A DNA stretch of 64,000 nt from Stutzerimonas stutzeri. Lineage in GTDB: Bacteria > Pseudomonadota > Gammaproteobacteria > Pseudomonadales > Pseudomonadaceae. Both the position numbers and the translations under genes were made by a program. Where the stretch lies: NCBI RefSeq assembly GCF_024448935.1, contig NZ_JAMOIE010000019.1, forward strand, positions 1-64,000. Direction: 5' to 3'. Numbering within the stretch: position 1 is the stretch's first letter; each line of letters begins with the position of its first letter. This document shows positions 1 to 8,780 of the stretch, piece after piece. The notes under the pieces were generated by a model. It saw nothing but the letters and a program-made list of their open reading frames with translations. It searched no databases and was not told the origin of the DNA.

Positions 1-387
1 CTAGTAGGCAGCACGCGCCGAATTAACGGGTTGACCCGCTTTTGCATGTCACAAACCCGGCTTGGCACGTGCTTACAGATCTCGAAACCAGGCTGAAAGC
101 GACTACGGCGCTGCCAACCGAATCGGGCGACAAGATCCTAGCGTCCTGCCAGCAGCGTGCTGGATGCGAGGGGTGCGCGGGGCTGAGAGCAGGCAGACCG
201 CAGCGCGTTGGCCTTAGGGAAACTCTGAAGAAGACTTCCTTATTTTTGCAGTTAGCCCGGTCCACCCGCCGAGGTTCTTGATGACGCAGATAACTTTTGC
301 CGACATTGAGTCAGGTTGGCTACGTCAAGGTGCGCTGGAGAGGTGCGTCTGTGACGCAGAAAATAACTGTTGCGGCGTGCTAGCAAC
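1..387. other. Left flank of IS66 element, no convincing gene
   Basis: Neither strand has an ORF with recognisable family features. A stretch around 212-243 (starting TTAGGGAAACTCTGAAGAAG) looks like the terminal sequence of an insertion sequence, but there is no partner end in view. Two similar motifs beginning TGACGCAGA lie about 70 bp apart (282-302 and 352-375). This may be the upstream region of a gene that was separated from its body by the IS66 insertion. Confidence 0.4.
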
Positions 388-413
388 GTAAGCGGTAACT
401 CCCCGACGTCCTT
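388..413 (+). repeat. IS66 left terminal inverted repeat
   Basis: This 26-bp end begins GTAAGCGGTAACTCCCCGAC and matches the reverse complement of 2717-2742 at 25 of 26 positions. Confidence 0.88.
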
Positions 414-473
414 CTCTTGCGCTGCGCCTTGCGGAGAATGGCTCCTGTGATTGGACAGGACGGGAGCCTGCAG

Positions 474-757
474 ATGGTGATGCAAGTGGATGGACGGCGG
501 CGACGGCACAGTGCGGCGGAGCGGGGTGCGGTGCTGGCGCGGTTGCGGCCGGTGAGGTGGGCGTGGCGGCGTTCTGCCGGTCGGAGTCGATCAGCGTGGG
601 CACGCTGCGACGCTGGCAGGCGTTGAATGATCGCGATGACGCGCCGCGCGCAGCGGCGCCGGGCTTTGTCGAGCTGGGCGCGCTGGGCGGTGGCGGTGCG
701 CTGACGATCGAGCTCGATCTGGGCGGTGGCCTGGTCCTGCGGGTGCGGCGGGGCTGA
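474..757 (+). pseudogene. IS66 TnpA (OrfA), frameshifted
   Basis: TnpA is the small helix-turn-helix accessory protein of IS66 transposition. The first reading frame, from ATG 474 (or 480), gives a basic N-terminus followed by HSAAERGAVLARLR. The matching continuation VGVAAFCRSESISVGTLRRW lies in another frame that starts near 555. Joining the two needs one extra base in the cggttgcggccggt stretch near 551-556, so one base has been lost. The second part ends at 757, overlapping the tnpB start by one base as in intact elements. A sequencing error is the main alternative to a real lesion. Confidence 0.75.
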
Positions 758-1131
758 TGTTCTTTCCCGAAGGGGGTGTGCGGGTATTCGTGTACGGCCA
801 GCCCACGGACATGCGCAAGTCGTTCGACGGCTTGTATGCGCTGGTGCGCAACGCGCTCGCTCAGGACCCGCTGTCGGGCGCGCTGTTCGTGTTCATCAAC
901 CGGCGCGGGACGCAGACCAAGGTGCTGTACTGGGACCGCACCGGCTTCTGCGTGTGGGCCAAGCGTTTGGAACAGGGGCGGCTGGTGTCGGACTGGCGCT
1001 CGATGCGCGACCGTCAGATGGACTGGACCGAGCTGAAACTGCTGCTGGAGGGCATCGAGCCGGGGCGTCGCAGAAAGCGCTACGAAATGCCAAGTAATTC
1101 CGCCAAAACAAGCACATGCGCGCGTCGATAA
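757..1131 (+). CDS. tnpB: IS66 accessory protein TnpB
   Basis: A 124-residue protein of the IS66 Orf2/TnpB family, needed with TnpA and TnpC for transposition, although its biochemical role is poorly defined. The family pattern is clear: VRVFVYGQPTDMRKSFDGL at residues 8-26, then GALFVFINRRGTQTKVLYWD around 41-60 and the conserved GFCVWAKRLEQG. The start codon overlaps the tnpA stop (tgATG), which implies translational coupling. The C-terminus (MPSNSAKTSTCARR) is slightly longer than in many relatives. The frame is intact. Confidence 0.9.
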   Translation: MFFPEGGVRVFVYGQPTDMRKSFDGLYALVRNALAQDPLSGALFVFINRRGTQTKVLYWDRTGFCVWAKRLEQGRLVSDWRSMRDRQMDWTELKLLLEGIEPGRRRKRYEMPSNSAKTSTCARR

Positions 1132-1145
1132 GGTAAAATCAGGGC

Positions 1146-2714
1146 ATGATATCGCCCACCTCGACCCCTGCTGCCACCGACGATCGGATCCAGGCCTTGA
1201 GCACCGTGATTGCGCAGCAGCGCGAGCAGATTGCCGCCCTCAAACACCAGCTCGACTGGTTCAAGCGCCAGCTGTTCGGGGCCAAGTCCGAGCGCTTCGT
1301 GCCGGAAGTGAATCCTCAGCAGCTGCACCTGGGCGAGGCGCTGCCGATTCCTGATGCGACTCCGGAACAACGCCAGCGCGTGCCGGCGCATACGCGGCGC
1401 GTGGCTCAGACCGACCTGGCGCAGGGCGAAGCGGGCCTGCCGTTCTTCGACGAGACCAAGGTGCCGGTCGAGACCATCACTCTGCCCAGTCCCGAAGCCG
1501 AGGCACTGCTGCCGGAGCAGTACGAAGTGATCGGCGAGAAGGTCAGCTACCGCCTGGCGCAGCGTCCCGGCAGCTACGTGGTGCTCAAGTACGTGCGCCC
1601 GCTGATCAAGCGCCGCGACACCGACACGCTGCACTGCGCCCCGGCGCCGGCAGGCGTGATCGAGGGCTCGCGCGCCGATGTCAGCCTGATCGCCGGCCTG
1701 CTGGTCGACAAGTTCGCCTATCACCTGCCGCTGTACCGCCAGCACCAGCGCATGACCGACGCCGGGATCAAGGTCTCGCGGCCCTGGCTGACCCAGCGGG
1801 TGCAGCAGGGTGCAGCATTGCTGGAACCGATCTACCAGGCGCAGTTCGCCTCGATCCGGATGAGCCGGGTCAAGGCGATGGACGAAACCCCGATCAAGGC
1901 CGGCCGCGACGGCCCCGGCAAGATGAAGGCCGCCTACTTCTGGCCGGTGTACGGTGAGCGCGACGAGGTGTGCTTCCCGTTCTTCGCCTCCCGACGCGCC
2001 GAGCATGTGCAGCAGGCCCTGGGCCTGACCCCGGCCCAGGGCGCGGTGCTGCTCACCGACGGCTATGGCGCCTATCGGGCCTACGCCCGAAAGACCGGCA
2101 TCACCCAGGCCAGCTGCTGGGCGCATGCGCGGCGCGAGCTGTTCGAGGCCAAGAACAGCGAGCCGCAGATCGCCGAACAGGCGCTCCAGCGCATCACAGC
2201 GCTGTATGCCGTTGAAGAGGCGATCCGCCAACAGCAACTCAAGGGCGAAGCCAAGCGCCTGTATCGGCTCACCCACAGCAAGCCGCTCGTCGAAGCATTG
2301 TTCGCCTGGATCGACGAGCAGTTCGAGCGCCACGGCCTGCTGCCCAGCAACCCGATGACCAAGGCGCTGGCCTACGCCCGCGAGCGCCGCGCGGGCCTGG
2401 AAGTCTTCCTGACCGATCCCGACGTGCCGATCGACACCAACCACCTGGAACGCGCCTTGCGCGCGATTCCCATGGGACGCAAGGCCTGGCTGTTCTGCTG
2501 GACCGAAGTCGGCGCCCAGCACGTTGGCCTCATGCAAAGCCTGATCGTCACCTGCCGGTTGCACGGCATCGATCCGTATACCTATCTCGTCGACGTACTC
2601 CAGCGTGTCGGCCAGCACCCGGCCGCCCGCGTCGCCGAACTCACGCCGCGACTGTGGAAGCAGCACTTCGCCAGCAACCCCCTGCGCTCGGACTTGCACA
2701 GGGCTACTGCGTAG
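1146..2714 (+). CDS. tnpC: IS66 transposase TnpC
   Basis: A 522-residue DDE-type transposase that cuts and joins the IS66 ends. Residues 13-45 form a predicted coiled coil (IQALSTVIAQQREQIAALK) before the LFGAKSERF motif typical of the family. The acidic triad is plausibly the D of AMDETPIK, the D of LLTDGYGAY and the E of DTNHLERALR. The last of these lies in the conserved block that continues into PMGRKAWLFC. Length and motifs match full-length family members and I see no interruption. It starts 15 bp after tnpB and ends just inside the right inverted repeat. Confidence 0.93.
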   Translation: MISPTSTPAATDDRIQALSTVIAQQREQIAALKHQLDWFKRQLFGAKSERFVPEVNPQQLHLGEALPIPDATPEQRQRVPAHTRRVAQTDLAQGEAGLPFFDETKVPVETITLPSPEAEALLPEQYEVIGEKVSYRLAQRPGSYVVLKYVRPLIKRRDTDTLHCAPAPAGVIEGSRADVSLIAGLLVDKFAYHLPLYRQHQRMTDAGIKVSRPWLTQRVQQGAALLEPIYQAQFASIRMSRVKAMDETPIKAGRDGPGKMKAAYFWPVYGERDEVCFPFFASRRAEHVQQALGLTPAQGAVLLTDGYGAYRAYARKTGITQASCWAHARRELFEAKNSEPQIAEQALQRITALYAVEEAIRQQQLKGEAKRLYRLTHSKPLVEALFAWIDEQFERHGLLPSNPMTKALAYARERRAGLEVFLTDPDVPIDTNHLERALRAIPMGRKAWLFCWTEVGAQHVGLMQSLIVTCRLHGIDPYTYLVDVLQRVGQHPAARVAELTPRLWKQHFASNPLRSDLHRATA

Positions 2715-2716
2715 GC

Positions 2717-2742
2717 AAGGACGCCGGGGAGTTACCGCTTAC
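2717..2742 (-). repeat. IS66 right terminal inverted repeat
   Basis: The reverse complement begins GTAAGCGGTAACTCCCCGGC and matches the left end at 25 of 26 positions. The tnpC stop codon lies 2 bp inside it. Confidence 0.88.
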
Positions 2743-3001
2743 CTAGCAGCGGTTGAAATACACCATCGGGTAATTGATTGGTCATTTATTGACCAAGCAC
2801 TACGTTAAAACGGCGGAACCTATAGCCAGCTGAATATAGATGGCTATTCCAGCATGCCCTTGGCATGCGTTAGTGGCGTTTTGCCTTCACATTCTACCGC
2901 GACGGCATTAATATCATTCCGTCACTCTTCGATGATCACGTTCCTTCCGAATACCGTTGCGCCCTTCAGAAGCAATAACAAAATCACAACGAGGTAGTTT
3001 A
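2743..3001. other. Gap between IS66 and first lipoprotein gene
   Basis: This AT-rich stretch carries the TTGGTCA dyad described separately and probably the promoter of the lipoprotein pair. No gene is seen. The first 8 bp are the right copy of the imperfect IS66 target duplication. Confidence 0.45.
2778..2796. promoter_or_regulatory. Perfect dyad TTGGTCA-N5-TGACCAA, operator-like
   Basis: A 7-bp perfect inverted repeat with a 5-bp AT spacer (TTTAT) lies about 220 bp upstream of the first lipoprotein gene and 36 bp beyond the IS66 end. The form suits a dimeric transcription factor site. No regulator gene is adjacent, so the role is inference. The rest of 2743-3001 is AT-rich and holds no gene that I can see. 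Confidence 0.35.
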
Positions 3002-3544
3002 ATGAGAATCGTTCTTCCATTATTTTTAGTGTCCGCAATCGCCTTGAGCACAGGGTGCGCAATAACCGCAGATCGCTATCAACCTACAGCAGTGAATCAG
3101 CAAGTTTTGAAAAATCTAGATGTGAAAATGAATGTTGGAAGTTTTAAGGCTAAAAAAACAGATTATAAAGTAATGTGCCGCTTAGCAAACAATGTGGATC
3201 TACCTGACAGAAAATCCTTTGAAAAATACATTGAAGACGCACTAGTAGAAGAGCTAACAATGGCTGGAATGTATTCCAAAAACGCAGATATCACTATCAA
3301 TGGGTACCTGAACGACACGGACGTAAGCTCCGGATTTACCGATGCGCACTGGACATTTGATATTACAGTATCAAGTAATAATAGAGTTTTGGAGATTGAG
3401 CATAAAAGAGAATATAGTGCAAGTTTCGTTGGTGGAATAGCGTGTGGCAATGATATGCCAAAATCGCTAATGCCAACGGTTCAAGAGCTAATTAGCAAAA
3501 TTATTCGGCATCCTGATTTTGAAAGCATGGTATCCACCCGGTAG
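3002..3544 (+). CDS. Hypothetical lipoprotein
   Basis: A protein of 180 residues starting at ATG 3002, chosen because it gives a clean lipoprotein signal peptide (MRIVLPLFLVSAIALSTGC, lipobox STGC) with a purine-rich ribosome site (aacgaggtag) before it. An in-frame ATG at 2957 would add a hydrophilic leader. The mature part is rich in Lys and Asp and contains GYLNDTDVSSGFTDAHWTFD followed by beta-rich sequence. I do not recognise the family. Base composition is clearly more AT-rich than the core genes, which suggests transfer together with the next gene. Confidence 0.7.
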   Translation: MRIVLPLFLVSAIALSTGCAITADRYQPTAVNQQVLKNLDVKMNVGSFKAKKTDYKVMCRLANNVDLPDRKSFEKYIEDALVEELTMAGMYSKNADITINGYLNDTDVSSGFTDAHWTFDITVSSNNRVLEIEHKREYSASFVGGIACGNDMPKSLMPTVQELISKIIRHPDFESMVSTR

Positions 3545-3574
3545 CGTTGGTCGGCAATAGTCATCTGAAACTTA

Positions 3575-4186
3575 ATGAGAACATCTTCGATGTGTGCTTT
3601 ATTGCGTAGCTGGAAAGTCTTTATCTGCGTCGCGGTAGCTATAACGTCAGGATGCACGCACGATATTCAAATGACGCCAAATTTAACAGCGCTGAGGCAG
3701 CTTGAATCCACTGTGCTGATTGATAAAAATGTTGGATATTACATTTCCAGTGAAAACAGGGGCAAGAAAGTGGTCACGCCTGGGGGCGGCGGGGATAAGG
3801 TAGCTTATAAACCTTACTCTGATTTCGAAGGCGGATTAATATCCGTTTTGTCGAAAGTATACGCGCAAGTACATCCCGTAGACTGCTTGACTGACAGCAA
3901 AATCAAAGAGAAAAATATTCACCTTATATTTATCCCTGAAATGACAACAACCTCGTCTTCTGGCAGTGCATTTACCTGGCCACCGACTGAATTCAAAATA
4001 GACCTCTCGTGTAAGGCGGTTGACGGTGAAGGAAATGTCGTGTGGGAAAAGGAGCTGCGTTCGACAGGAAAAGCCGAATTTAAGGAGTTTAAAGGGGACT
4101 TCTCGTTAGCAGCACGCCGTGCGACAGAGTCTCTGATCATAGAGCTGTTTAACGAGATCGAAAAAAATCCGCAGATGTTTAGATAG
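3575..4186 (+). CDS. Hypothetical lipoprotein
   Basis: A 203-residue protein with a basic N-terminus, a hydrophobic stretch and the lipobox TSGC at about residues 24-27, so it is probably a membrane lipoprotein. A shorter start at 3590 is possible. The middle holds a Gly-rich loop (TPGGGGDK) and the C-terminal half has a WEKELRSTGKAEF segment with predicted mixed alpha/beta structure. It follows the previous lipoprotein by 30 bp in the same direction and shares its low GC content, so the two are likely co-transcribed. The function is unknown. Confidence 0.68.
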   Translation: MRTSSMCALLRSWKVFICVAVAITSGCTHDIQMTPNLTALRQLESTVLIDKNVGYYISSENRGKKVVTPGGGGDKVAYKPYSDFEGGLISVLSKVYAQVHPVDCLTDSKIKEKNIHLIFIPEMTTTSSSGSAFTWPPTEFKIDLSCKAVDGEGNVVWEKELRSTGKAEFKEFKGDFSLAARRATESLIIELFNEIEKNPQMFR

Positions 4187-4366
4187 CGGCTGGTTGATTT
4201 TTTTGTGGACAGCCGCCCCTCTTTCTTTTCCGTTACAGGCATGCCTTGGCATCGACCAGATGCATCTGCGTGAAATAGATAGTCGTCACGTCAATGCCCA
4301 AGGCTACATTGATCTCATTGCTTGCAGCCGTAGCGATGGGTTGGTTCATAAGCACAAGGGGATTGA

Positions 4367-4648
4367 ATGTATAGGAAATTTGCAGTTATTACGCTGACCT
4401 GCCTAGGTAGCTTAAATTGTTTTGCTACGGACTATCAGCTAACTGACACAAGAGCCAGAGCATTAGTAGTTGCAGATGTGCTTACAGCAAAATGTCCTTC
4501 ACGCAAGGAGTGGAATAGCGTTCCGATAGATTACCGAATTGCTGCGTCCAGGCTGCTCTCCGTCCCCGTCGAACGATGCGAGCAATGGCAGCCTTGCTTT
4601 TTCGTCGTGCCTGATCAAAAAGCGCCGGGCTCGCCTGCTCACCGATAA
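4367..4648 (+). CDS. Small secreted hypothetical protein, possibly truncated
   Basis: A 93-residue ORF whose first 20 residues (MYRKFAVITLTCLGSLNCFA) look like a Sec signal peptide. The following 45 residues (around TDTRARALVVADVLTAKC) keep the AT-rich composition of the lipoprotein pair. From about 4555 on the composition becomes GC-rich and the reading loses protein-like character, so the natural 3' end may have been lost at a junction. No family is recognised. The preceding gap 4187-4366 has no other gene. Confidence 0.35.
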   Translation: MYRKFAVITLTCLGSLNCFATDYQLTDTRARALVVADVLTAKCPSRKEWNSVPIDYRIAASRLLSVPVERCEQWQPCFFVVPDQKAPGSPAHR

Positions 4649-4950
4649 GCGTCTGGATAGGAGAAGCGTCGCATGCGGTGCTGCTTCTCTGTTGGCTGCA
4701 CGATGCCGAATGGCGACTGACAGCCAGTCAGGATGGCGCTGCATGCCATCAGAGCATCGCTATGGGGACAGTGTTCATATCGTTCTCCTTCGGATTTGAC
4801 GTTGATGACAGTCACCAGTCTGCGCGTCCAGTCGACCCGATGAGGCGAACGATACTGGGCAAGGGAACTGGCGGACCGGCCGCCCCGTCTTACTGTTGAA
4901 GGCACATTGCGCTCCGCACTGGGCCGCAAACAAAATCAAGGAATTCCGCC
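4649..4950. other. Gap without a supportable gene
   Basis: Short ORFs occur on both strands but none has a ribosome site, signal peptide or family pattern that I can defend. The composition is high GC, unlike 2750-4550 to the left. The last 30 bp hold the ribosome binding site of the next gene (caaggaattccgcc). Confidence 0.5.
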
Positions 4951-5352
4951 ATGTTTAACTCGTCCGTGATGAAGCGTGTTGCCACCCTGTTAGCAGCGAT
5001 GCATTTCATGCTGTTCGCCCAGATTCCACTGGCCCAGGCGGCAATGATTGGCACCCCTGAAGTCATTGCCGAACAACAACAGCAAGTGGATCGCCAGCAG
5101 TTGCTGACGATGCTTGAAGACGAAGACGTTCAGAAGAAGCTGGTGTCGATGGGGGTCGAGCGAGATCAGGTCGAGCAGCGAATCAACAGCCTGACGCCGG
5201 CGGAGCTCGCGCAATTCAATCAGCAGCTGGATCAGGCACCGGCTGGTGCGGGCGTGGTCGGCATCATCGTTCTGTTTCTGGTGATCTTCATCATCACCGA
5301 CCTGTTGTGCGCCACTAACATCTTCAACTTCGTCAACTGTATCAACCGTTGA
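4951..5352 (+). CDS. PA2779-like small membrane protein
   Basis: A 133-residue protein with a signal peptide (residues 1-31, ending QAA), a Gln/Glu-rich helical middle (around RQQLLTMLEDEDVQKKL) and a C-terminal membrane helix (GVVGIIVLFLVIFIITDLL, about 98-117), followed by a short tail with two Cys. This layout matches the PA2779 family of pseudomonads, which is always found next to a C39-like peptidase lipoprotein, as here. Its role is unknown; it may be the partner or substrate of that peptidase. The stop codon overlaps the next start (TTGA), which indicates tight coupling. Confidence 0.75.
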   Translation: MFNSSVMKRVATLLAAMHFMLFAQIPLAQAAMIGTPEVIAEQQQQVDRQQLLTMLEDEDVQKKLVSMGVERDQVEQRINSLTPAELAQFNQQLDQAPAGAGVVGIIVLFLVIFIITDLLCATNIFNFVNCINR

Positions 5353-6299
5353 TTCGGCGATTGGCCCTGCTGTTCGCGGTAATCCTCCTCGGGGCGTGCG
5401 CGCGGACTCCGATCGTTCCGGTTGGGTCTGCCGGGCTTCCCGAGCGGGTTGAGCTGGTAGAGGTCCCGTTCTTTCCGCAGGACGACTATCAGTGCGGGCC
5501 GGCAGCGCTTGCCACGATGCTTGTCCAGCGTGGCATCGACACCGGACCGGAACCGCTCGTCGAGCGGGTTTATCTTCCGAAGCGAAAGGGCAGTTTGCAG
5601 GTTGAAATGGTCGCTGCCGCCCGTGCGCATGATCTGTTGGTCTATCCATTGGAGCCTCGGCTGGAATCGGTGCTCGCCGAAGTGGCGGCAGGGAATCCCG
5701 TTCTGGTACTGCAGAATCTTGCCTTCGATCGCTGGCCTCAATGGCATTTTGCGGTTGTGGTGGGGTACGACCTGGCAGATCAGACCCTTGTGCTGCGGTC
5801 CGGCACCACTCGCCGCTGGACGGGCAGTTTCCGCCAGTTCGAGCGAAGCTGGGTCAAGGGGGATCGTTGGGCCGTGGTGACGGTTGCGCCCGATCAGTTG
5901 CCACGTACCGTCCAGGAAACGGTATGGCTGAAGGCAGCGAGTGATCTGGAACAAACCGGCCGCCAGGATGCGGCTTTGCAGGCCTATGAGACGGCTGCGA
6001 AGCACTGGGCCAGCGGCTTGTCCTGGTTCGCGCTTGCCAATGCGCGGTACGCACAGGGCGACAAGCATGCCGCGCAGCAAGCCCTGCGAACGAGTGTTCA
6101 GCGCGATGGCTCGTTCGCGCCAGGCTGGTTCAATCTGTCTCAGGTATTGGCCGAGCAGGGATGCCATGTCCAATCATCCGCGGCGCACGCCTGTGCGCTT
6201 CAGTTAGCCCCTGACGACAAGCGATTCCAGACGCCGCTGCCCTCGGGCCGCGTCGCCGTCGGCGTGTGCGAAGCACCTCCTGCGTGCCCGGCTAGGTGA
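5349..6299 (+). CDS. PA2778-like C39-family cysteine peptidase lipoprotein with TPR tail
   Basis: A 316-residue protein starting at TTG 5349, which overlaps the stop of the preceding gene. The start is supported by an immediate lipoprotein signal (MIRRLALLFAVILLGAC). The peptidase domain shows the Cys motif DDYQCGPAALATML near residue 50 and the His motif WPQWHFAVVVGYD near 140, as in C39 bacteriocin-processing peptidases. Residues 190-300 carry two or three tetratricopeptide repeats (for example SWFALANARYAQGDKHAAQQ). It is probably an outer-membrane-attached periplasmic peptidase. Its substrate is unknown; the co-translated upstream protein is a candidate. Confidence 0.8.
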   Translation: MIRRLALLFAVILLGACARTPIVPVGSAGLPERVELVEVPFFPQDDYQCGPAALATMLVQRGIDTGPEPLVERVYLPKRKGSLQVEMVAAARAHDLLVYPLEPRLESVLAEVAAGNPVLVLQNLAFDRWPQWHFAVVVGYDLADQTLVLRSGTTRRWTGSFRQFERSWVKGDRWAVVTVAPDQLPRTVQETVWLKAASDLEQTGRQDAALQAYETAAKHWASGLSWFALANARYAQGDKHAAQQALRTSVQRDGSFAPGWFNLSQVLAEQGCHVQSSAAHACALQLAPDDKRFQTPLPSGRVAVGVCEAPPACPAR

Positions 6300-6552
6300 G
6301 CCATCAAAGCCGATCCTGCCGGGCATGCTGTAGTAGAGCGCGCCGAGGGCGCCCAGTGGCGCGCTGAAAGGGGTGAGCGACATTCTGAATTGCCCTGTTC
6401 TGAATATTTGACAATCTCGACAAGCCCCTGCGATGCTATCGCGACGCCAAGGGCGTTGGGCGTTCCGTCATCCAAAAATTACGAATATCAGTGGCTTAGC
6501 TAAAAAAGCGCTTGACTCTCTCAGGCATATCTCTACAATGCGCGTCCATCGG

Positions 6553-6629
6553 AGGCACATAGCTCAGTTGGTTAGAGCACCACCTTGACATGGTGGGGGT
6601 CGTTGGTTCGAATCCAATTGTGCCTACCA
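6553..6629 (+). tRNA. tRNA-Val (GAC)
   Basis: A 77-nt cloverleaf with acceptor stem AGGCACA/TGTGCCT, D-arm GCTC/GAGC, anticodon stem CCACC/GGTGG around loop TTGACAT (anticodon GAC), T-arm with GTTCGAAT, and an encoded CCA end. It lies just upstream of thrS, its usual place in Pseudomonas. Confidence 0.96.
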
Positions 6630-6636
6630 ATTCCGA

Positions 6637-6664
6637 AAAGGGTCGCGCTAGCGACCCTTTTTTT
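6637..6664 (+). terminator. Rho-independent terminator after tRNA-Val
   Basis: The stem GGGTCGC/GCGACCC has a 4-nt GCTA loop, is flanked by AAAA on the left and is followed by at least seven T residues. Confidence 0.85.
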
Positions 6665-6852
6665 ATGCCTTGCTTATCGGTGCGGCGGCTTTCTGAAAGC
6701 ATCCGTGCTCCATGTTTCCAGTGACTTCGGTCCGCCTCGATCAGCCCTCGGGCTCCTGCCACTGTGCGGCAGGTCATTCGATGGATCGCTTTCCTGGCTC
6801 ATCCCAACCCATGTGGCCTTTGGTACGGGTCACCACTAGGAGAGGAGGCGCC

Positions 6853-8775
6853 ATGCCCATCATTACTCTTCCTGACGGCAGTCAGCGTTCGTTCGATCAT
6901 CCCGTTTCCGTCGCTGAGGTCGCTCAGTCAATTGGCGCTGGTCTGGCCAAGGCCACCCTTGCCGGTAAGGTAAACGGGCGGCTGTTCGATGCCTGCGATC
7001 TGATCGAAAGCGACGCGAGCCTGCAGATCATCACGCCGAAGGATGAAGAGGGGCTGGAGATCATTCGTCACTCCTGTGCGCACCTGGTTGGGCATGCGGT
7101 CAAGCAGCTCTACCCATCCGCGAAGATGGTCATCGGTCCGGTGATCGCCGAGGGCTTCTACTACGATATCGCCTTCGAGCGGCCGTTCACGCCGGACGAT
7201 ATGGCTGCAATCGAGCAGCGTATGAAGCAGCTGATCGATACTGAGTACGATGTAATCAAGAAAGTCACGCCGCGCGCTGAAGTCATCGAGCTGTTCCAGT
7301 CGCGTGGTGAGGATTACAAGCTGCGTCTGGTCGAGGATATGCCTGACGAGCAGGCGATGGGGTTGTATTACCACGAAGAATACGTCGACATGTGCCGTGG
7401 TCCGCATGTGCCCAATACACGCTTTCTCAAGTCTTTCAAGCTGACCAAGTTGTCCGGTGCTTACTGGCGCGGCGATGCGAAGAACGAGCAGCTACAGCGC
7501 ATCTACGGCACTGCTTGGGCGGACAAAAAGCAGCTCGCGGCCTACATTCAGCGCATCGAAGAAGCTGAAAAGCGTGATCACCGCAAGATCGGTAAGCGCC
7601 TGGACCTGTTCCATACCCAGGAAGAAGCGCCTGGCATGGTGTTCTGGCATCCGAATGGCTGGACCCTGTATCAGGTGCTCGAGCAATATATGCGTGTCGT
7701 GCAGCGTGAAAATGGCTATCAGGAAATCCGGACACCTCAGGTTGTCGATCGCAGTTTGTGGGAGAAGTCCGGTCACTGGGCGAACTACGCTGAAAACATG
7801 TTCACGACCGAATCGGAAAGTCGCGACTACGCGATCAAGCCGATGAACTGCCCTTGCCATGTGCAGGTGTACAACCAGGGCTTGAAGAGCTACCGCGAAC
7901 TGCCGTTGCGTCTCGCCGAGTTCGGCGCCTGCCATCGCAACGAGCCGTCGGGTGCGTTGCACGGCATCATGCGAGTACGCGGCTTCACACAGGACGATGC
8001 GCACATCTTCTGTACAGAAGAGCAGATGCAGTCCGAGTCGGCTGCGTTCATCAAGCTGACCCAGGCGGTATATGCAGATTTTGGTTTCGATAATATTGAG
8101 CTGAAGCTGTCGACTCGACCTGAGAAGAGAGTCGGTTCCGATGAACTGTGGGATCGTGCCGAAGCAGCCCTTGCTGCCGCGCTGGATAGCGCAGGATTAC
8201 CTTACGATTTGCAGCCTGGCGAAGGCGCCTTCTACGGTCCGAAGATCGAGTTCTCGCTGAAGGACTGCCTGGGCCGTGTGTGGCAGTGCGGCACGCTTCA
8301 GCTCGACTTCAATCTGCCGATTCGCCTGGGGGCGGAGTACGTCAGCGAGAACAACGATCGCCAGCATCCGGTCATGTTGCACCGCGCCATCCTTGGTTCG
8401 TTCGAGCGTTTCATCGGGATTCTGATCGAACACTACGAAGGCGCATTCCCGGCCTGGCTGGCGCCGACTCAGGCCGTGGTGATGAATATCACCGACAAGC
8501 AGGCTGATTTCGCCCTGGAAGTGGAGAAAACACTCAACCAAAGCGGCTTCCGTGCCAAGTCCGACTTGAGAAACGAAAAGATCGGCTTTAAAATCCGCGA
8601 GCACACCTTGCTCAAGGTTCCCTATCTCTTGGTTATCGGAGACAGGGAAGTAGAGACACGAGCCGTTGCTGTGCGCACCCGTGAAGGCGTCGATCTGGGC
8701 TCCATGCCCTTGGACGACTTCGCGCAGTTGCTGACACAAGCGGTTTCCCGGCGTGGTCGCCAAGAATTGGAGTAA
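6853..8775 (+). CDS. thrS: Threonine-tRNA ligase
   Basis: A 640-residue class II synthetase that charges tRNA-Thr. The start at ATG 6853 follows a strong ribosome site (aggagaggagg) and gives the canonical TGS-domain N-terminus [11 protein letters not shown]. The editing domain carries [10 protein letters not shown] around residue 75. The catalytic core shows motif 2 ([19 protein letters not shown]) and motif 3 ([13 protein letters not shown]), plus MNCPCH with the zinc-binding Cys. The anticodon-binding domain follows. Its stop overlaps an ATG just upstream of infC, so thrS, infC, rpmI and rplT form the classical translation operon. Confidence 0.97.
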   Translation: MPIITLPDGSQRSFDHPVSVAEVAQSIGAGLAKATLAGKVNGRLFDACDLIESDASLQIITPKDEEGLEIIRHSCAHLVGHAVKQLYPSAKMVIGPVIAEGFYYDIAFERPFTPDDMAAIEQRMKQLIDTEYDVIKKVTPRAEVIELFQSRGEDYKLRLVEDMPDEQAMGLYYHEEYVDMCRGPHVPNTRFLKSFKLTKLSGAYWRGDAKNEQLQRIYGTAWADKKQLAAYIQRIEEAEKRDHRKIGKRLDLFHTQEEAPGMVFWHPNGWTLYQVLEQYMRVVQRENGYQEIRTPQVVDRSLWEKSGHWANYAENMFTTESESRDYAIKPMNCPCHVQVYNQGLKSYRELPLRLAEFGACHRNEPSGALHGIMRVRGFTQDDAHIFCTEEQMQSESAAFIKLTQAVYADFGFDNIELKLSTRPEKRVGSDELWDRAEAALAAALDSAGLPYDLQPGEGAFYGPKIEFSLKDCLGRVWQCGTLQLDFNLPIRLGAEYVSENNDRQHPVMLHRAILGSFERFIGILIEHYEGAFPAWLAPTQAVVMNITDKQADFALEVEKTLNQSGFRAKSDLRNEKIGFKIREHTLLKVPYLLVIGDREVETRAVAVRTREGVDLGSMPLDDFAQLLTQAVSRRGRQELE

Positions 8776-8780
8776 TGACT

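Larger units (their letters stand above)
388..2742 (+). mobile_element. IS66-family insertion sequence (about 2.36 kb)
   Basis: The element has 26-bp terminal inverted repeats that differ at one position, both starting GTAAGCGGTAACTCCCC as is usual in IS66. It carries the three IS66 genes in the usual order, tnpA, tnpB and tnpC. The 8 bp outside the left end (ctagcaac, 380-387) and outside the right end (ctagcagc, 2743-2750) match at 7 of 8 positions, which fits the 8-bp target duplication typical of the family after one later mutation. The tnpA gene has a one-base deletion, so this copy is probably not autonomously active. Confidence 0.9.

Noticed and set aside
474-757. Programmed frameshift in IS66 tnpA
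   Set aside because: IS66 elements are not known for it and there is no slippery heptamer at the site; a lost base is simpler.
1080-2699. Long reverse-strand ORF opposite tnpC (about 540 codons)
   Set aside because: It lies fully opposite a well-supported transposase; composition and lack of family motifs mark it as a high-GC shadow.
8775-8777. ATG 8775 as infC start
   Set aside because: Only 2 nt from the Shine-Dalgarno core; ATT 8781 is better placed. Kept as the alternative in the entry.
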